NCBI GenBank assembly: GCA_038496675.1
Contig: CM076652.1
Location: 10,701,525-10,765,524 of the forward strand
Source of the DNA: Rachycentron canadum
Taxonomy: Eukaryota > Chordata > Actinopteri > Carangiformes > Rachycentridae
Reading direction: 5' to 3'
DNA: 64,000 nt
The position numbers and the translations under genes were made by a program. Positions 1 through 13,100 of the stretch are shown here, piece after piece; within the stretch, counting starts at the first letter, position 1; each line of letters begins with the position of its first letter. The notes below the pieces were generated by a model. That model was not told where the DNA came from and ran no database searches. It saw only the letters and a program-made list of their open reading frames with translations.

Positions 1-1029
1 CCCTAAATAAGGCACAGTATGCGCACATAAGAGGAAGTGAGCTACAATACACATGGAGACCACTGGGAGGGAGAGTCGTGGAGAGCAGGCCTGTCCCAGC
101 AGTGTGGACGGGACATGATGAAGGAGCTGGTTGTAGAGAGGTGTCTGTGCTGGACGAATTAAAAAAAGAAAAAAAAAAAAAAAAGAGAGAGAGAGAGAGG
201 TACTCCCAAAACCAGGTTAGCCGCTGTCACACGCACAGTGGAACTGTCAACTGGCACAATGTGCGTTAGTCAGTGGCTTACCTGCTTTTAGATCTGACAT
301 TATTCTGACAACCCCCAGAGCGCACACAAGCTGTGGAGACACACAGACAAAGGCCGGGTGACAAAACAGTAACAAATCAAGACAGCCGACATGTAGAGTG
401 CAGGCATAGTGGTGGAGCTCCTATATATATATTTTAAAAACAACAACAACAACAAAACAACAAACAAACAAAAAAAAAAAAAAAAAAACCAAACACTTCC
501 ACGCGCTATTTAACACGACACGAAAATCATGGAGCAATTTCATGAAACTGACAAATTCAAAACCATGAAACCATGAAACCATCCACGTTCATCCACCCGG
601 TGTCGTTGGGCTGGACTGAAGAATTATAAATTACAGATGGATTTCAGTCCGCGATTTGTCGATTTGGCCGTCGTCGAAATACAGCTCAAAATCTTTCCAT
701 TACAATTGTCACGAAAAAGTTCAAAAACGACAAATCACCTGGCAACTGGGAATAAATGCAGAGGAAAATGACACGGTGTGTGTAGCCTATTCATCCGCAC
801 CATATAGACTTAATAAAGAATAGTGGACGATAAAGGGAGCCACTTACCAAGTTTGCTTTTGGAATATTTTTTAAAGAAAAAATCTTACATTTCCTCTTAC
901 AGGGCACTGTCCACCATCTACCTTAACACCCTAATTGTTTTTTCTCTAAAAACTATCACACTACGTGATTAAAGTTAGGTGCATTTAAGAATATAGTATA
1001 GCCTACACCGACGCAGAAGTTGAGTTCAC
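1..1029. other. AT-rich intergenic stretch, no gene seen
   Basis: I see no exon-like open frame here. It contains A-rich and GA-rich simple sequence (about 160-200) and a CAA/poly-A run (about 440-490). A minus-strand gene lying to the left of the window could reach into this stretch as 5' untranslated or intronic sequence, because a promoter-like island follows at 1030-1430. Nothing in the sequence proves that. Confidence 0.4.
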
Positions 1030-1430
1030 TTGCACTACCCCTTCCCTGCCCACTCCCCTGCATCTGCAACCCGACCTGGTTATGCAAATTGGGGCGCAAG
1101 TGGCACCGTGCGCGGCCAATGGGAAGCCGTGTTACACTTGCATGACCCGCCTATTGCGGACAATCGGCAAATGAAGATCCCGGAAGGGCGGGTCCAACGG
1201 GGCCAGCAAGTTCGGCTGCTTGTTAGAGTTATAGTTGGGGTGCGGCGCGTTCAGTTTTGCACGTCGTACATTAGGACCAAACCATTCCCTCCCGAACCGT
1301 TTCCTGTCCCGACGCATTATTTATCGCAAACATCAGTGCAACGCAGTTTTCTTCACCCGTGCAGACGCCATTTGGTGCCACGGCTGCCGTTGGAGGCGCG
1401 ACAAATGCGCTTGAAGCCACTTTGACCAAG
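1030..1430. promoter_or_regulatory. GC-rich promoter-like island with CCAAT and octamer motifs
   Basis: This stretch is richer in G, C and CpG than its AT-rich surroundings. It carries a perfect octamer ATGCAAAT (1082-1089), a reverse CCAAT box (ATTGG, 1088-1092) and a forward CCAAT box (1116-1120). The cluster resembles a vertebrate promoter. phrf1 starts 2.2 kb to the right with its own first exon, so the island more likely serves a gene transcribed leftwards out of the window. In mammals RASSF7 lies on that side of PHRF1, but I cannot read any such protein here. Confidence 0.4.
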
Positions 1431-1556
1431 GACCAACTCCCCACCCCTACAGTGCGAAGTGGTTGAACTCGGCTTACTTGTGTACAGTGTTGCCATGAGC
1501 AGAGTGTGGCTGTGCACGTACCAAGGATGCAGCATGACAGTCTGATCTGATGATGA

Positions 1557-1593
1557 CGACCAGGAGGTGGAGGAGGAGGAGGAGGAGGAGGAA
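1557..1593. repeat. (GGA)n-type simple repeat
   Basis: A purine-rich run of GGA/GAG triplets. No coding role is visible. Confidence 0.7.
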
Positions 1594-2134
1594 TAGGATG
1601 ATGATGAAGTCTAAATTATTCACGGAATGAGAGTTGAGGACTCCCTGACATCATAAACAAATTGGCCCACATTTATTTGAAGCCAATCTTTAAATCTCCA
1701 CATCACATGAAAACTAGTTAGGTGTGTTTATGACTTCAATATAGAACATCTCCATTACTCAAAGAATATTAATCTTATTATAGCCCATATATAGGGGCAT
1801 ATAAATATTTCATAAAAAACCTAATAGATTTCTGTGTTGACTGAAAGAAAACATCTTGTTTTTTGTGATATCCATAAAAATCACGACATCTAATTGACAC
1901 CATTTGAACTTGTCAACTGGGACATCATGTTCTCTCTTTGTTACTAGAATACCATCAACAACCTTTTTGATTTTGTCAGGTCTTTGTTCCTCTGACCACT
2001 TTTTGGCTGGCCAGAGCCGTACAGCTGTAGGATTATTCACAGCCAGGACACACATAACCCCATGACTTGTAAAGTAACAAATCAGGATTACAATGTATTA
2101 TGTAACAGCAAACACAAGTCTGATATCTACAGTT

Positions 2135-2150
2135 GCCACTGGAGGGCGAC
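2135..2150 (+). promoter_or_regulatory. CTCF-like motif
   Basis: The sequence CCACTGGAGGGCGACA fits the CTCF core pattern CCASNAGRKGGCRS closely, in + orientation. It stands alone in AT-rich DNA upstream of phrf1. This is a motif match only; occupancy is not shown. Confidence 0.4.
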
Positions 2151-2459
2151 ATTTGCACTTGGTGTCTGTACTGACTTTGGCTTGTGTCCTCTCTGACACC
2201 CAGGGAATAACTGTTGCACCCATTGATAATAAAAACGTTATAACAGTTCATTGAGATTCAGAAGAAGTTTCAAAATATTTCATTAGTGTAAAGAAATCAT
2301 TAATAAGAATGTCTTTATTAACATTAGTCACTTGTATCTAAAAAATAAAAGTTAAATTTTACAAATGAAGTCAGTTGTGTGAACATGTGTGTATGTATGT
2401 GTTTTCCTTTGATCATACTTATTTGCAAGTGCACATACAATCAGCCAGTTCATAACGGT

Positions 2460-3320
2460 CCAGTGCATAATATCATGCCAATACATGTCTGAAACTCCAT
2501 GTTCACATCAAGTGGGGAAAAATGTGATGCCACTGGCTGACTGTGGCGAGATTGTTGCTTTGAGAAGTTCAGAAACTGCTGATCTAAAGTCTCTAAAGTT
2601 TATGTTAAATGGTGCAAAAAACAAACCAAATAAACATCCAGTGAGTGGCAAGTTCGGTTGGACGAGAAGACCTCGTTCATAAGAAAGGTCAGAGGAGAAC
2701 GGCTGCACTGGTTGGAGCTGACAGAAAAAGTATGGTAACTCAGATAACCACTCTTTACAACTGGGGTGTGCAGAGTAGCATGTCAGAATGCACAACGCTT
2801 TGAACCTCTGAGCACGTTGGTGCATCAGCTCCATTGAGAGAGGACGATATCAGGTTTCACTCCTGTCAGCCAAGAACAGAAATCTGAAGCTGCAGTAGGC
2901 ACAGGCTCACAAATGCTGGATGGTTGCAGGCTGGAAAAAACATGGTCCTGGTCTGATGAATCTGGATTTCTGCTGAGGAACATATAGATGGTGGGGTCAG
3001 AATGTGGCATTAATCCATGCTGTTGAATTCATTCACACCATGTGCCCCTTGGTACCATTCAATCATTGTTTTAATTCCTCGGGTTGTCTGAGAGTTGCTG
3101 CTGACCACGTGCATCCCTTTATGACGTGTCACAAAGCAAAAGTCATTTTAAACAGGTTCCACGAACATGACAGTGAGTTCAGTGAGTTCCCCGGTTAACT
3201 GAATCTGAATCTATAAGAGCAGCTGCAGAAATAATGTGATGCAATTATCTCAACATGGACCAAAGGACCAGAATCTCAAAGCATCCTGTAGCTCAGTATT
3301 GTTTTTCTATGGGTGTGTGT
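2460..3320 (+). mobile_element. Degraded, internally deleted Tc1-like DNA transposon
   Basis: The stretch follows the nucleotide sequence of a common fish Tc1/mariner transposase gene. Recognisable pieces are the helix-turn-helix region (about 2490-2600), the block around 2690-2770, the catalytic-domain start with the 'tggtctgatgaatc' motif (2947-2960) and a later block with 'gctgaccacgtgcatccctttatg' features (3100-3160). Internal deletions remove the middle and end of the DDE domain, and frameshifts and stops break every frame. No intact terminal inverted repeats are evident. It is a dead insertion upstream of phrf1. Confidence 0.75.
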
Positions 3321-3604
3321 ATTTTATAATAGAATTTTATCATCGAATAAAACTGTTTTACTGTCGTGTCTAGTTTGTTAATGGACAAAAAGACATGTTG
3401 ATCAAATTGCAATGGGAGTAATAGCACGTTTTTGTCTTGTGTTGTGATTTTGTGGACATTGTGGGCCTTTAATTAGATTGATTGGATACACTTTAACAGC
3501 CCTGAATACACACCAATAGCTAATAGACTCTAATAGACATAATAGCCATAAGCACTTATTAATGTCTCTGGCTGATCTCAAATAAATCGACTCTTTCTCT
3601 TTAA

Positions 3605-3720
3605 GAGTCACGTTCGTCCGAGTGCACTCGGCCATTTCCGTCTCTGACCAGCCGGCGGTGTCACTCAACAACCGTGGAGACTTCAAATCACTCGGAACAT
3701 ATCGCACACCGGTGAATAGG
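3605..3720 (+). promoter_or_regulatory. phrf1: phrf1 core promoter and probable non-coding exon 1
   Basis: A short CpG-containing segment ends in a plausible splice donor (GTAGGT at 3721). It includes an ETS/YY1-like motif (GGCCATTTCCG, about 3630-3640), which is common at TATA-less housekeeping promoters. The next in-phase acceptor is at 4560-4561, two bases before the phrf1 start codon. I infer a 5'UTR exon here joined to coding exon 1. The exact transcription start is not determined. Confidence 0.5.
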
Positions 3721-4563
3721 GTAGGTCTGAAATTTGTAGTAAATTCTCGGATAGGACATCGTAGTTGTGTGTGTCGATTTGTACATTTATGGAAATGCCC
3801 ACCTGCGCACCTTGAGTGTTTTTAGCACAGAGCGCGAACGAAGCTTGTAGTTGACGTTCGCTAAATTTAGCTATTCTGTGGCTGAGGCTAGCTAACATGC
3901 TATCACTGTTGCTAACGCTACGAGCTAGCCTCATTTGTTCACCAACAACAGCGTTACAGGTTGGTCCCACGTTCATGCCAGTTTGTATATCTATAATGTG
4001 GATATGCACGTTTAAGCTTACATATATTCCACAGGAGACACAAAAGAAGACCCTCGTTTGGTGCCGAGGTCTCCTCTTTGTTTACAAATGTAGCCTTAGC
4101 ATATTCCGCAGTTTAGCTAGCTAATGTTTGGTAACATATTCCTGTTTGTCTGCAAACATTAACAATGACGCCAAATTCGGTCCATTAAAATCGCTGCTTT
4201 ACTGTCTCTTAACTACATACAAGCTGTCAGGTGTCATTAAAAGATGGTATGGAGATCTAGCTCCACTTGTTTTGTGTGATTACTTCTCGATGTAACAATA
4301 TCCCATAGACATGCTTGATGATCGTTTTCCCCTTTCTGCTCAAGGACTCACTTTGTCATACCAAAAACTTTTAAATTTTTTCCTTCATCATCATCTCTTC
4401 ATACAATGAGTACATTGTTAGTCAGACATAATTCCTGAAGTACATATAAAGAATAAAGGCACAGGTCTGCTTCGTAAACATGATCTGCAATTCTGCACTG
4501 TTTTCTAAGGATTATTTTAAAGTAATGCTGTCAAAAATAGTTCTGTGCTTCCAATGATCAGCC

Positions 4564-7500
4564 ATGGAGGAAGATGACAGCCAAGACGAGCTGATCAACC
4601 GCAGTGCTTCGCACAGCAAAGGAAAAAGGGCTGCGTTGTGGGCCATCTCAGGTAGTTTGTGTCATATGTTTGTCATGTGTAAAATCATTAAAACGTTTTC
4701 GCCAAGCTGCATTCACCTCCATAAGAATACAGTCTCAGTATCAGTATTATCTTTTCTCTTAGATGACTCAGATGATGCTGAGGAGGAGTCTGAGGAGGGG
4801 GAATCTGAGAGCGATGAGGAAGATCACTTGGATGGAGAGGATGACGATGAAGAGGAAGAAGAAGGGAATGAAGACGACGATGGTAGGAGCGACTTAAGCA
4901 TTCATTTAATTTTTTTGTGAGAGATAATAGTGGTGGTCTTGCTTTTTTGTTTAGTTTTTTACTAGATTTTCATGTAGTTATTTGGCTTAATTTGTTTTTG
5001 TTTTTTTGTTTTTTACATCTATGATACATGTCACACTTTTATCAGATGAGGAAGAGGAGGAAGATGCTAAGCCTGAGAATGCTGCTTTAGGCGGGACCTC
5101 TGCTGACCTTGCAGGGATGAGCTCGGATGAGGACTCAGATAAGTGTCCCATCTGCCTTAACTCATTCAGCAATCAGCCTGTTGCCACACCAGAGAACTGT
5201 GAGCACTACTTCTGTCTCGACTGCATCCTTGAATGGGCCAAGGTGGGTCTGACTTTCTGTTGCTAGCTGAAGGAGAAAGTGCTCTATTAAAGAGTGCTTT
5301 GTCTTTCGATTATCAGTATATGCACTGTATTTAAAAAGCACCAATGGCAGGGAAGTTGAATAGCTCAATTCTAGTGTTTTTGTTCTTCACTATTTAGAAT
5401 GCAAACTTGTGTCCTGTAGACCGCATTGCTTTCAACAACATATACTTAAGGAAATGTTATGGAGGCAAAGTGAAGAAAATGGTAAGTGTGTTCAGTCTTC
5501 ACATGAATGACCCCAGTTTAGTTTACATATATTTATATTGTGTGGCCTATTTGCTTATCTGTGATTTTTGTGATTCATCCAGATCACAGTGCAAAAGCCT
5601 GTGAAGAAAGGTCAAGAGGAAACAGTAGATTTGGACCTGGAGCAGACCAGTTGTGAAGTGTGTGGAGGCAGTGACCGTGAGGACCGCCTCTTGCTCTGTG
5701 ATGCCTGTGATGCTGGGTGAGATAGATAATATAATAAATAATTTTCCTACAATCAAGTGTGTTGAAAGTTAAATTTATCTGATTTTTGTTTTTCTTTTAA
5801 GGTCGTAATAAATCTGTTTTCAGATTTATTATTAAGACACTTTTTAAACCTTTTTGTTCCATAGGTATCACATGGAGTGTCTCACACCACCTCTTGACTC
5901 TGTTCCTGTAGAGGAATGGTTCTGTCCTGAATGTGAAGCCAACAATCGCCACTCAAGTAAACCTTAAAGTTTTCTGCCTTCAGAAGTTAATACTTGATCA
6001 AACAAGATTTGGGTCTTGGGCAACAAGTAAACCTTTACAGACAGGGAAAAAACAAAACTAAAAAACTAAAAAGTGAAATAAGTATTCCATATTGTAAGAT
6101 GCTGTATTTTACATATTTTGGTGAACTGTTGTTCCAAATTTAGCTATCTCAAACTATTTCTTCAAATTCATTGTGTCTGTATAATTGCGCTTAACTCATT
6201 TAAGTCTCTTTCAACAAAAATATATTGCCAAAAAAGAAAGCAAGACAAAAACAGTCTAAAAGCTAAATATCTGACCTGTTCATTATATTAGCATTGCCAA
6301 CCCATAGCATTGTCTGCATTCATAAGCGTCCTTTCAAAGTAAGTCGTGTAAATCTTCTGACTCAGGGGGTTCAGCTGAGGAACTGAGTGATGCAGATAGC
6401 CTGCCTTCTACTGCCCGTTTTGCCACCAGCCGCCACCAGCCTCGTGCCACAGGTCCCACCAGAGCAATCGCCAGAACTCAGCATAGTGAGAGGGTTCGAG
6501 CCAATGTCAACCGACATCGCATCACACAGGCACGCACGTCACAGGTTTGGCATGAGGCGTGATGCTTCTGTCTTGGCTTCTTTTCTAACTCATTCCATGG
6601 CATTTAGGTTGGATCTTGCTGAAATGTCTTGGTGTCCCACAGAGTTTGTTGTGTGCAGATTAGATTTACTGATAACAGGTAGGACTTGGTGTAATGAAAT
6701 GTTCTTTAGTTCTACTGATAACAGAAATAACTGCATGTGTTTTTGAATGGTGATTGAAATTCTTCAGCTAAGGAGTGCATGTGTTTGGGAGTTTACAGTA
6801 GTTTGTGAAAGTGCATCAGTAGAGTAATGCAAACCTTTTCTTCCAGTTGGCTCCCACATATCTGATGCAGTCAACATGGCTGGATGAGACTATTAATGCT
6901 GTGGTGGCTGGACTTAACACGGCTGTGTACATACGGGACTTGACGCCTCGGCCATCTAGCCGAAGGCGGACAACTGGTAAGTGAGCTCACATAAAAATGC
7001 ACAACAAATTCCTTAACAAGGTTAGCATAAACACAAAAACAGATGTAGGACATGACCTAAATAGTGATGTTTTTGTAAAGATGGATGCCTTTCATCATTG
7101 GTTGAACAGGAAAGCGTAGAAAGGTCAAACGCAAGAAGACATCTACTAAGGGTAAAATGGGTAAAGCTGCAAGTACAGGAGTCAAAAGGAGGAAACGGAG
7201 AGTAAGGAAGACTAAATCCAGAAAAAAGCTGGTGAGTGTGCCATCAGTCACCAGACTTTAATTTTAAATTAGTTTTAAAAGTTTCACTAGATTTATCTAA
7301 CAATATATTAGCAATGAATAATTAAAAAAAAAAAAAGAGAGAGATGCTTTTCTCTCTTGATTAATTCCATGCCTATGTTTCCCACTAGATGATGAAAAAG
7401 GCAGCCAATCCTCGAAGCCGTATTGCCAATAATCTTGGAATTGTAAAGGACAAGAACAGCTCTACGCTTCCCACAGTATATCGGCCTTCAGAGCACACGC

Positions 7501-10078
7501 TAAGCAGTATGCGCGCTGATATAGGTGCTGCATCCCTTTCTATCTATGGAGATCCATTTGACCTGGATCCATTTGTGGAGCGGTAAGAGGACTTACTTAT
7601 AATATTGGGCTTCTTGAATACCATTTTGTGGACTTAAAATCTAGGGAATGAAAGTTGGCACCATTCACATACTGGTCTATTGGTTCTGACTTCTCAGTAC
7701 ATCAATACAACCCCTTATCACATAGCTCCTTATCACACACACAAAGCTTTTTGTTTATCATCTGATAATGTGAAATGCTTTGCTGATTTCTTTGACATAT
7801 CTATCCATTGAACTCCTTTCAGCACAGTGTGTGCTTCACTACGCATCATGGATATGCAAAAATGTTTATTGTTACCAAACAAAATTAAACTCAGTAAGTT
7901 ACTAGTTACTAGAAGTAACTCACTCAGTAAGGGCTTTTATTTTGTTAAGTTGTACCCTTATGCTTAAATAGAAAAAAAAATCCCCTCATTAATCTACACT
8001 CAATACCCCATTATGACAGTGAAAACTGGATTTTAGAATTTTCTTGCAAATTCATGAAAAAAGAAAAAATTAATATCATGTTGACATAAATATTTATACC
8101 CTTTGCCATGAAATTAGGAATTTAGCTAAAGTGCTTACTATATTTGTTGTTCATCTTTGAGATGATGGATAGATGGATGGTTAGTGTTGTGGTGCTACAG
8201 AGATGCCCTGACCAGCTGATCATATTCTCTACACCTAAAGGATCAGTCTTGGCACACACCTGTCTCTGTAAGGTCTCACAGCGTAATAGAGCCAAGCCAT
8301 GAAGTGGAAGGAGCTGCCTGCAGATCTCAGACAGGGTTTTGTGAGACACTGATCTAGGGAAAACTATAACAAATTTGCTGCAAAGAAGCTTCCTAAGACC
8401 ACAGTGGCCTATATTATTTTTTAAATGGGGACAAATTTGGAACAAGAGCTGGCAGGCATGACCAAACTGAGAATTTGGGGGAGATTGGCCTTGGTAAAAG
8501 GTAACCAACAGCCCCATGGTCACTCTAGCTTAGCTCCAGAGATCCTGTGTGATGGGAAACATACAGATCACTGCAGCACTCCTCCAATCTGGGCTTTTTG
8601 GTAGAGTGGCCAGTGAAAGCTCACTCAGTTTGCTGAAAAACACCTCAAGGACTCTCGATCTGTGAGAAACAAGCTTCTCTGGTCTGATGAAACCAAGATA
8701 GAAATTTTTGTCCTCAAGTCTAAGTGTCATGCCTGAAGGAAGCTGTTCATCCTGTGCCAAATACCATCCCAATAGTGAAGAATTGTAATGGCAGTATCAT
8801 GCTAAGGGAGGCAAGTCAAGACAATAAAATGCAGGAGTGCCTTAGGTACAACTCTGTGAATGTCCTGAAGTGGTTCAGCCAGAGCCCTGACAGGAGTGTA
8901 ACATCTGCAGAGGGGAGAGAAACGGTCCCCATCCTTCCTGATCAAACTTGAATGGATCTACAGAGAAGATGAAGAAAGGTGTTCAAAAATATTGAATGAA
9001 GGGTCTGAACATTTATGTCAATGTGATGTTTTTCCTTACTAAACACTAAAATGTATTTCTAAAATTCAGGTTCCGCTTTATCATTATGGGGTGTAGTAGA
9101 TTGATGAGGAAGTAAAAAAAAAAAAAAAAAAATTTAAAAGATTTTCATTTTTCATTCTTAAGGCTACAGTATACCAAACAGTGTAACGTAATATGTTTTG
9201 ATCACACTGTACATTTGTGGATAGTGTGAGTGTATGTCTCAATCTGTTTGTGTGTGTGTATAGCTAGGCATATAGGGTAGTCATTATTAAGCAAATTGTG
9301 ACTTATGATTTGACCAGTGAAGAGGAAGAGCAGCAGGCCCATGTTACGTCGCTGTTGGAGGCCAAGAGACGCGGGATCTCTCACTCTGCTCTTCGCTCCC
9401 ACCAGCCTGTAGCTCGACCAGTCACTGCAAGCCTTTCCAGGTAACATCTTTTTGCCATGATGTCTGGGATACGGTATTAAAAGAGGTTCTTGGTTCCACA
9501 GTCCTTGTCATAATGCTCCAAAATAAGATAATGTAGGCACTTCCAAACCAAGTGAAAATGAATAAAAAGTACATAAATGTTCATGTACATGGCTATGACA
9601 GAATGACAGGATATTTTTCCAAAAGATATCTTGCTCTTTATGACAAATGTCAGCCTTAATCTGCTAAAAATGATGGTGTTTAAACATATAAACATATTTC
9701 AAAATCCGAAACTGAAATAAACATAATGGCATACTTTGATTTTGTGTAATTGTCAGGTGTTGTAGCCTTCTTAGTCTTTGATAAATACTTAAAAAAAAAA
9801 CTTTAATTACATTTTCTTTTTTTTTTTTTTAATAAAACCAATACCAGGAGGGCTATGGATGTCCCCCAATCAGGGGGTGTGGTCCAGGCGGCTCCTGTGC
9901 CTGACCTGCTTGGCAGTATCCTATCAGGACAGAGCATGCTCTTGATGGACAGCTCTGATGTTGTCATTAATCGGGATGGTTCCCTTAAAGCTACAAAGCC
10001 AGGTATGTCTCTGAGGTATATTTTTAAAAACAGTCTAAATGGTGATATTTAAAAGTTGTGTCTGTTTGTCTTGCGTAT

Positions 10079-10115
<37 letters not shown>

Positions 10116-13100
10116 GATGCTATTGTAATAGAGATATTTATTCCAGATTTTGAATCGCAAATCATTTCAAACAAATTGGTTCGGTACTTTTGTGTTATCC
10201 TACTGACAAACAAACCAACAAACAAACCAGGCAGCTTGAAGCAAAATGCACATGCAGTTGATGAATATCAAACTCTAAACTATCTTCAAATTGACAGCCC
10301 AAGATGCTGGCAGTGCTTGGCCCCCACATGGGCAGTGAGTTATTCCCCACTCATTCTCAGCTGGTAGTGACCGACTTGGCTGTTTGATATCACCAATTGC
10401 CATTTTACAGTTTTTCTCTGCACCGGTATGTATTACTCAAAAATGTTCATTGTGTAAATTAGTCTGTTTTTGTGTTAACAGTGATGCCATCCACATCAAA
10501 GCCAGGTAGCAGCAAGAGCAGTAGCTCAGGAGATGCCATTGACCAGCTCAATGGAGACCTACCCAGCTCCTCTAGTAGCTCCATGAACAGAACTTTGTCT
10601 GAGAGTTCTGCTCGGTTACAGCCCTTTTCAGGCACCCACACCCAACCACCTCCTCATTCTGAATTGCCACCCAGAGGTCATCCAAGTTTGCAGCCAACGC
10701 GTCCAAACAGACCCACTCCCTCTCTTGGTCACAGTGGAACTAATGGATTCAGAGCCCCAAGGGAAAGCACCCCCTCATCCAACCACTCTCCCCCAGAGTC
10801 GAACTCCAGGAGCAAGGAAATGGCTACATCACACTCCCAAGCTAAAAAAGTACCTACAAAGCCCATGTGGGTAGATGTATCAGTTCTTCCTCGGATACCA
10901 AAAATAAGGGAGAGTAGAGGTATCACAAATTATGGCACTAGTCGGAGTGGCAGTAATAGAATTAATAGTAGTAGGGGAAGTAGTAGTAATTCTACCTCTA
11001 GTAGCATTCGTTACAGCATACCTGAAATGGGCACAAACAGCCTTGCTGGGGACAAGACAAGGCAGCAAAGTGTTGACCAGAAGAAAGGCAAAGTTGAGGG
11101 TCAGGCCCAGAGGCATAGGTCTGACAGAGCAGGATCATCATCAGCTTTCTCCAACTCATTTTCCTCTTCTTCCTCCTCCACTGGCTCAACTGCCACCCAG
11201 CTGCGTTATTCTTCATCCTCCTCATCTTCAGCAGCAGTGAGCTTCCGCATTAACTCCAGTGGGAATTCCTGGCATTCAAGGCGGCTAAGCGTTGCATCAT
11301 CCTCTGCTAGTGGGGGCAGCATGCAGGAAGACTGGAGAGAAAAGGAAGAAAAGGAAGATGAAGCAAGAAAGAGGCAGTTGCACAGGGATAAACAAATGCT
11401 GCTGGCATCGCGGACGACGGTTAATAAGGAAGAAGACAGTAATAATATCTATGATCCCTTTAATCCCACTCTGTCAGACTCAAGCAGCTCAGACGGTGAG
11501 GCTGAGAGCTCAAGCCTGGACAGCAGCTCCCGACATGCCACACATGAGGAGAAAGCTCCTGCTTTAGGAAACGAGGAGGATTTATTACAAAGCAAGCAGG
11601 ACTTGGTTCATGTGAAAAGTGAAACACAGGAGACTGAGATTTCACCGGAAGAACCACAGAGGCTTAGTGCTCAGGAAACCACTTCCAAATGCTCACAGGA
11701 GCACGTCAAAGATGAAAAGGAATCAAGATTGGTAGACATTAAGATTGAGAAACAAACAATATTACCCGACATTGAAGTTAAGAAAGAGCCGGGCTTAGAT
11801 GATGGAGGGGGAGCTGAAAGGTGTGGCCACAGTGTAAAAATGTATTTGAAATCAGAAACAGCAGACACTACATCACCTGCTCATCATAGTTTGGCTCTTT
11901 TAAAGACTGGGAAAAAGGCTCTAGAAGAGGTGAGTGGACAGAGTGAGGAAACTCCCAATAGTGCCCCCCCTAACTGTAAGAATGATTCATCAGCATCCAG
12001 CTGTACTCCCACCAAGAAGAAACAAAAGGCAGAGTCTAATATGGATTTCAAAACCTGTTCCAAGTCCCCATCAAGAGATTTGGGCCCTAAGAAGAAAACC
12101 CCCAAAGCTTCAAAGGAGCAACATTCTAGTAGTTCAGAGATGGACAGGGGCAGGAGAGGAGATCATCACTCCTCTGGCCAGGGAGTCAGGCCGAAAGAGG
12201 AGGATAGAGAAAGGAGTTCCAGGCGGTCAAGGTCCAGAGAGAAGAGGAGGGCACACTCAACCTCAGAAAGTTCTGAATCCAATTCCCCTGATAGGACTTA
12301 CAGAAAAAGACAGCGATCCAGGTCCCGATCCAAAGGCAGGAGGCAATCCAGGTAAATGTATAACAGTTTGTCCAATATGATGGTCAACGATGTAATGACC
12401 ATGTGTTTGACTTTTAGACTGTTGCTGGGGGCCAATCAATTTTTTTATCTGTAATTGCTGAGTTTCTTTTTTCTTTTAGGTCTGTTTCCAGCTCTAGCAG
12501 CAGAGAACGTTCGAAGAAGAAGAATAAACAAAGGAGCACGGAGCGAAATGATGGCAGAGAGCGAGATCACGAGAGACGACAAGTGTCAAAAGACAAGCGA
12601 CGTGGTCGTTCTCACTCAAAGTCATGTTCCAGGTCTAGATCCACATCTAGATCGAAGGACAATAAACGTGGTCGGTCTTGTTCAAAATCTCGGTCTAGAT
12701 CCAGATCCAGGGAAAGGAGGAAAGATCGCACACAACTGCAACAACAACAATCTATCTCCTCCAGAGACAACGTGATATCACGATCAAAAGACAAGAGGAG
12801 ACACAGGTCTCGGTCGAGTTCAAGGGAGCGTAGGAAAGAAGAAGGAGCCTCATCATCATCCAAGAGTTCACAGAAAACGTCAGGGTCCTGTGTTTCATCC
12901 TCTAAAGACACTAAGCAGTTACAGGACAAGAAAAGAGAGAAGGATATCATTCAAAGCTCCATCAAAGAGGAAAAAACGCCAAAAGGAGTACAGGAGTTGC
13001 TCTCCTGTACCTCCACCTTTAAAGTTAAAAAGGAATGCAAAGACTCTGGGGCAGACAGCAAGGCCACAACAGCAGAAGTGACAAAAGAGATAAAGACTGT

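Noticed and set aside
10932..11240. Open frames of about 100 codons on both strands within the large phrf1 exon.
   Set aside because: They are shadows of the Ser-rich phrf1 reading frame, which alone joins flanking exons in phase.
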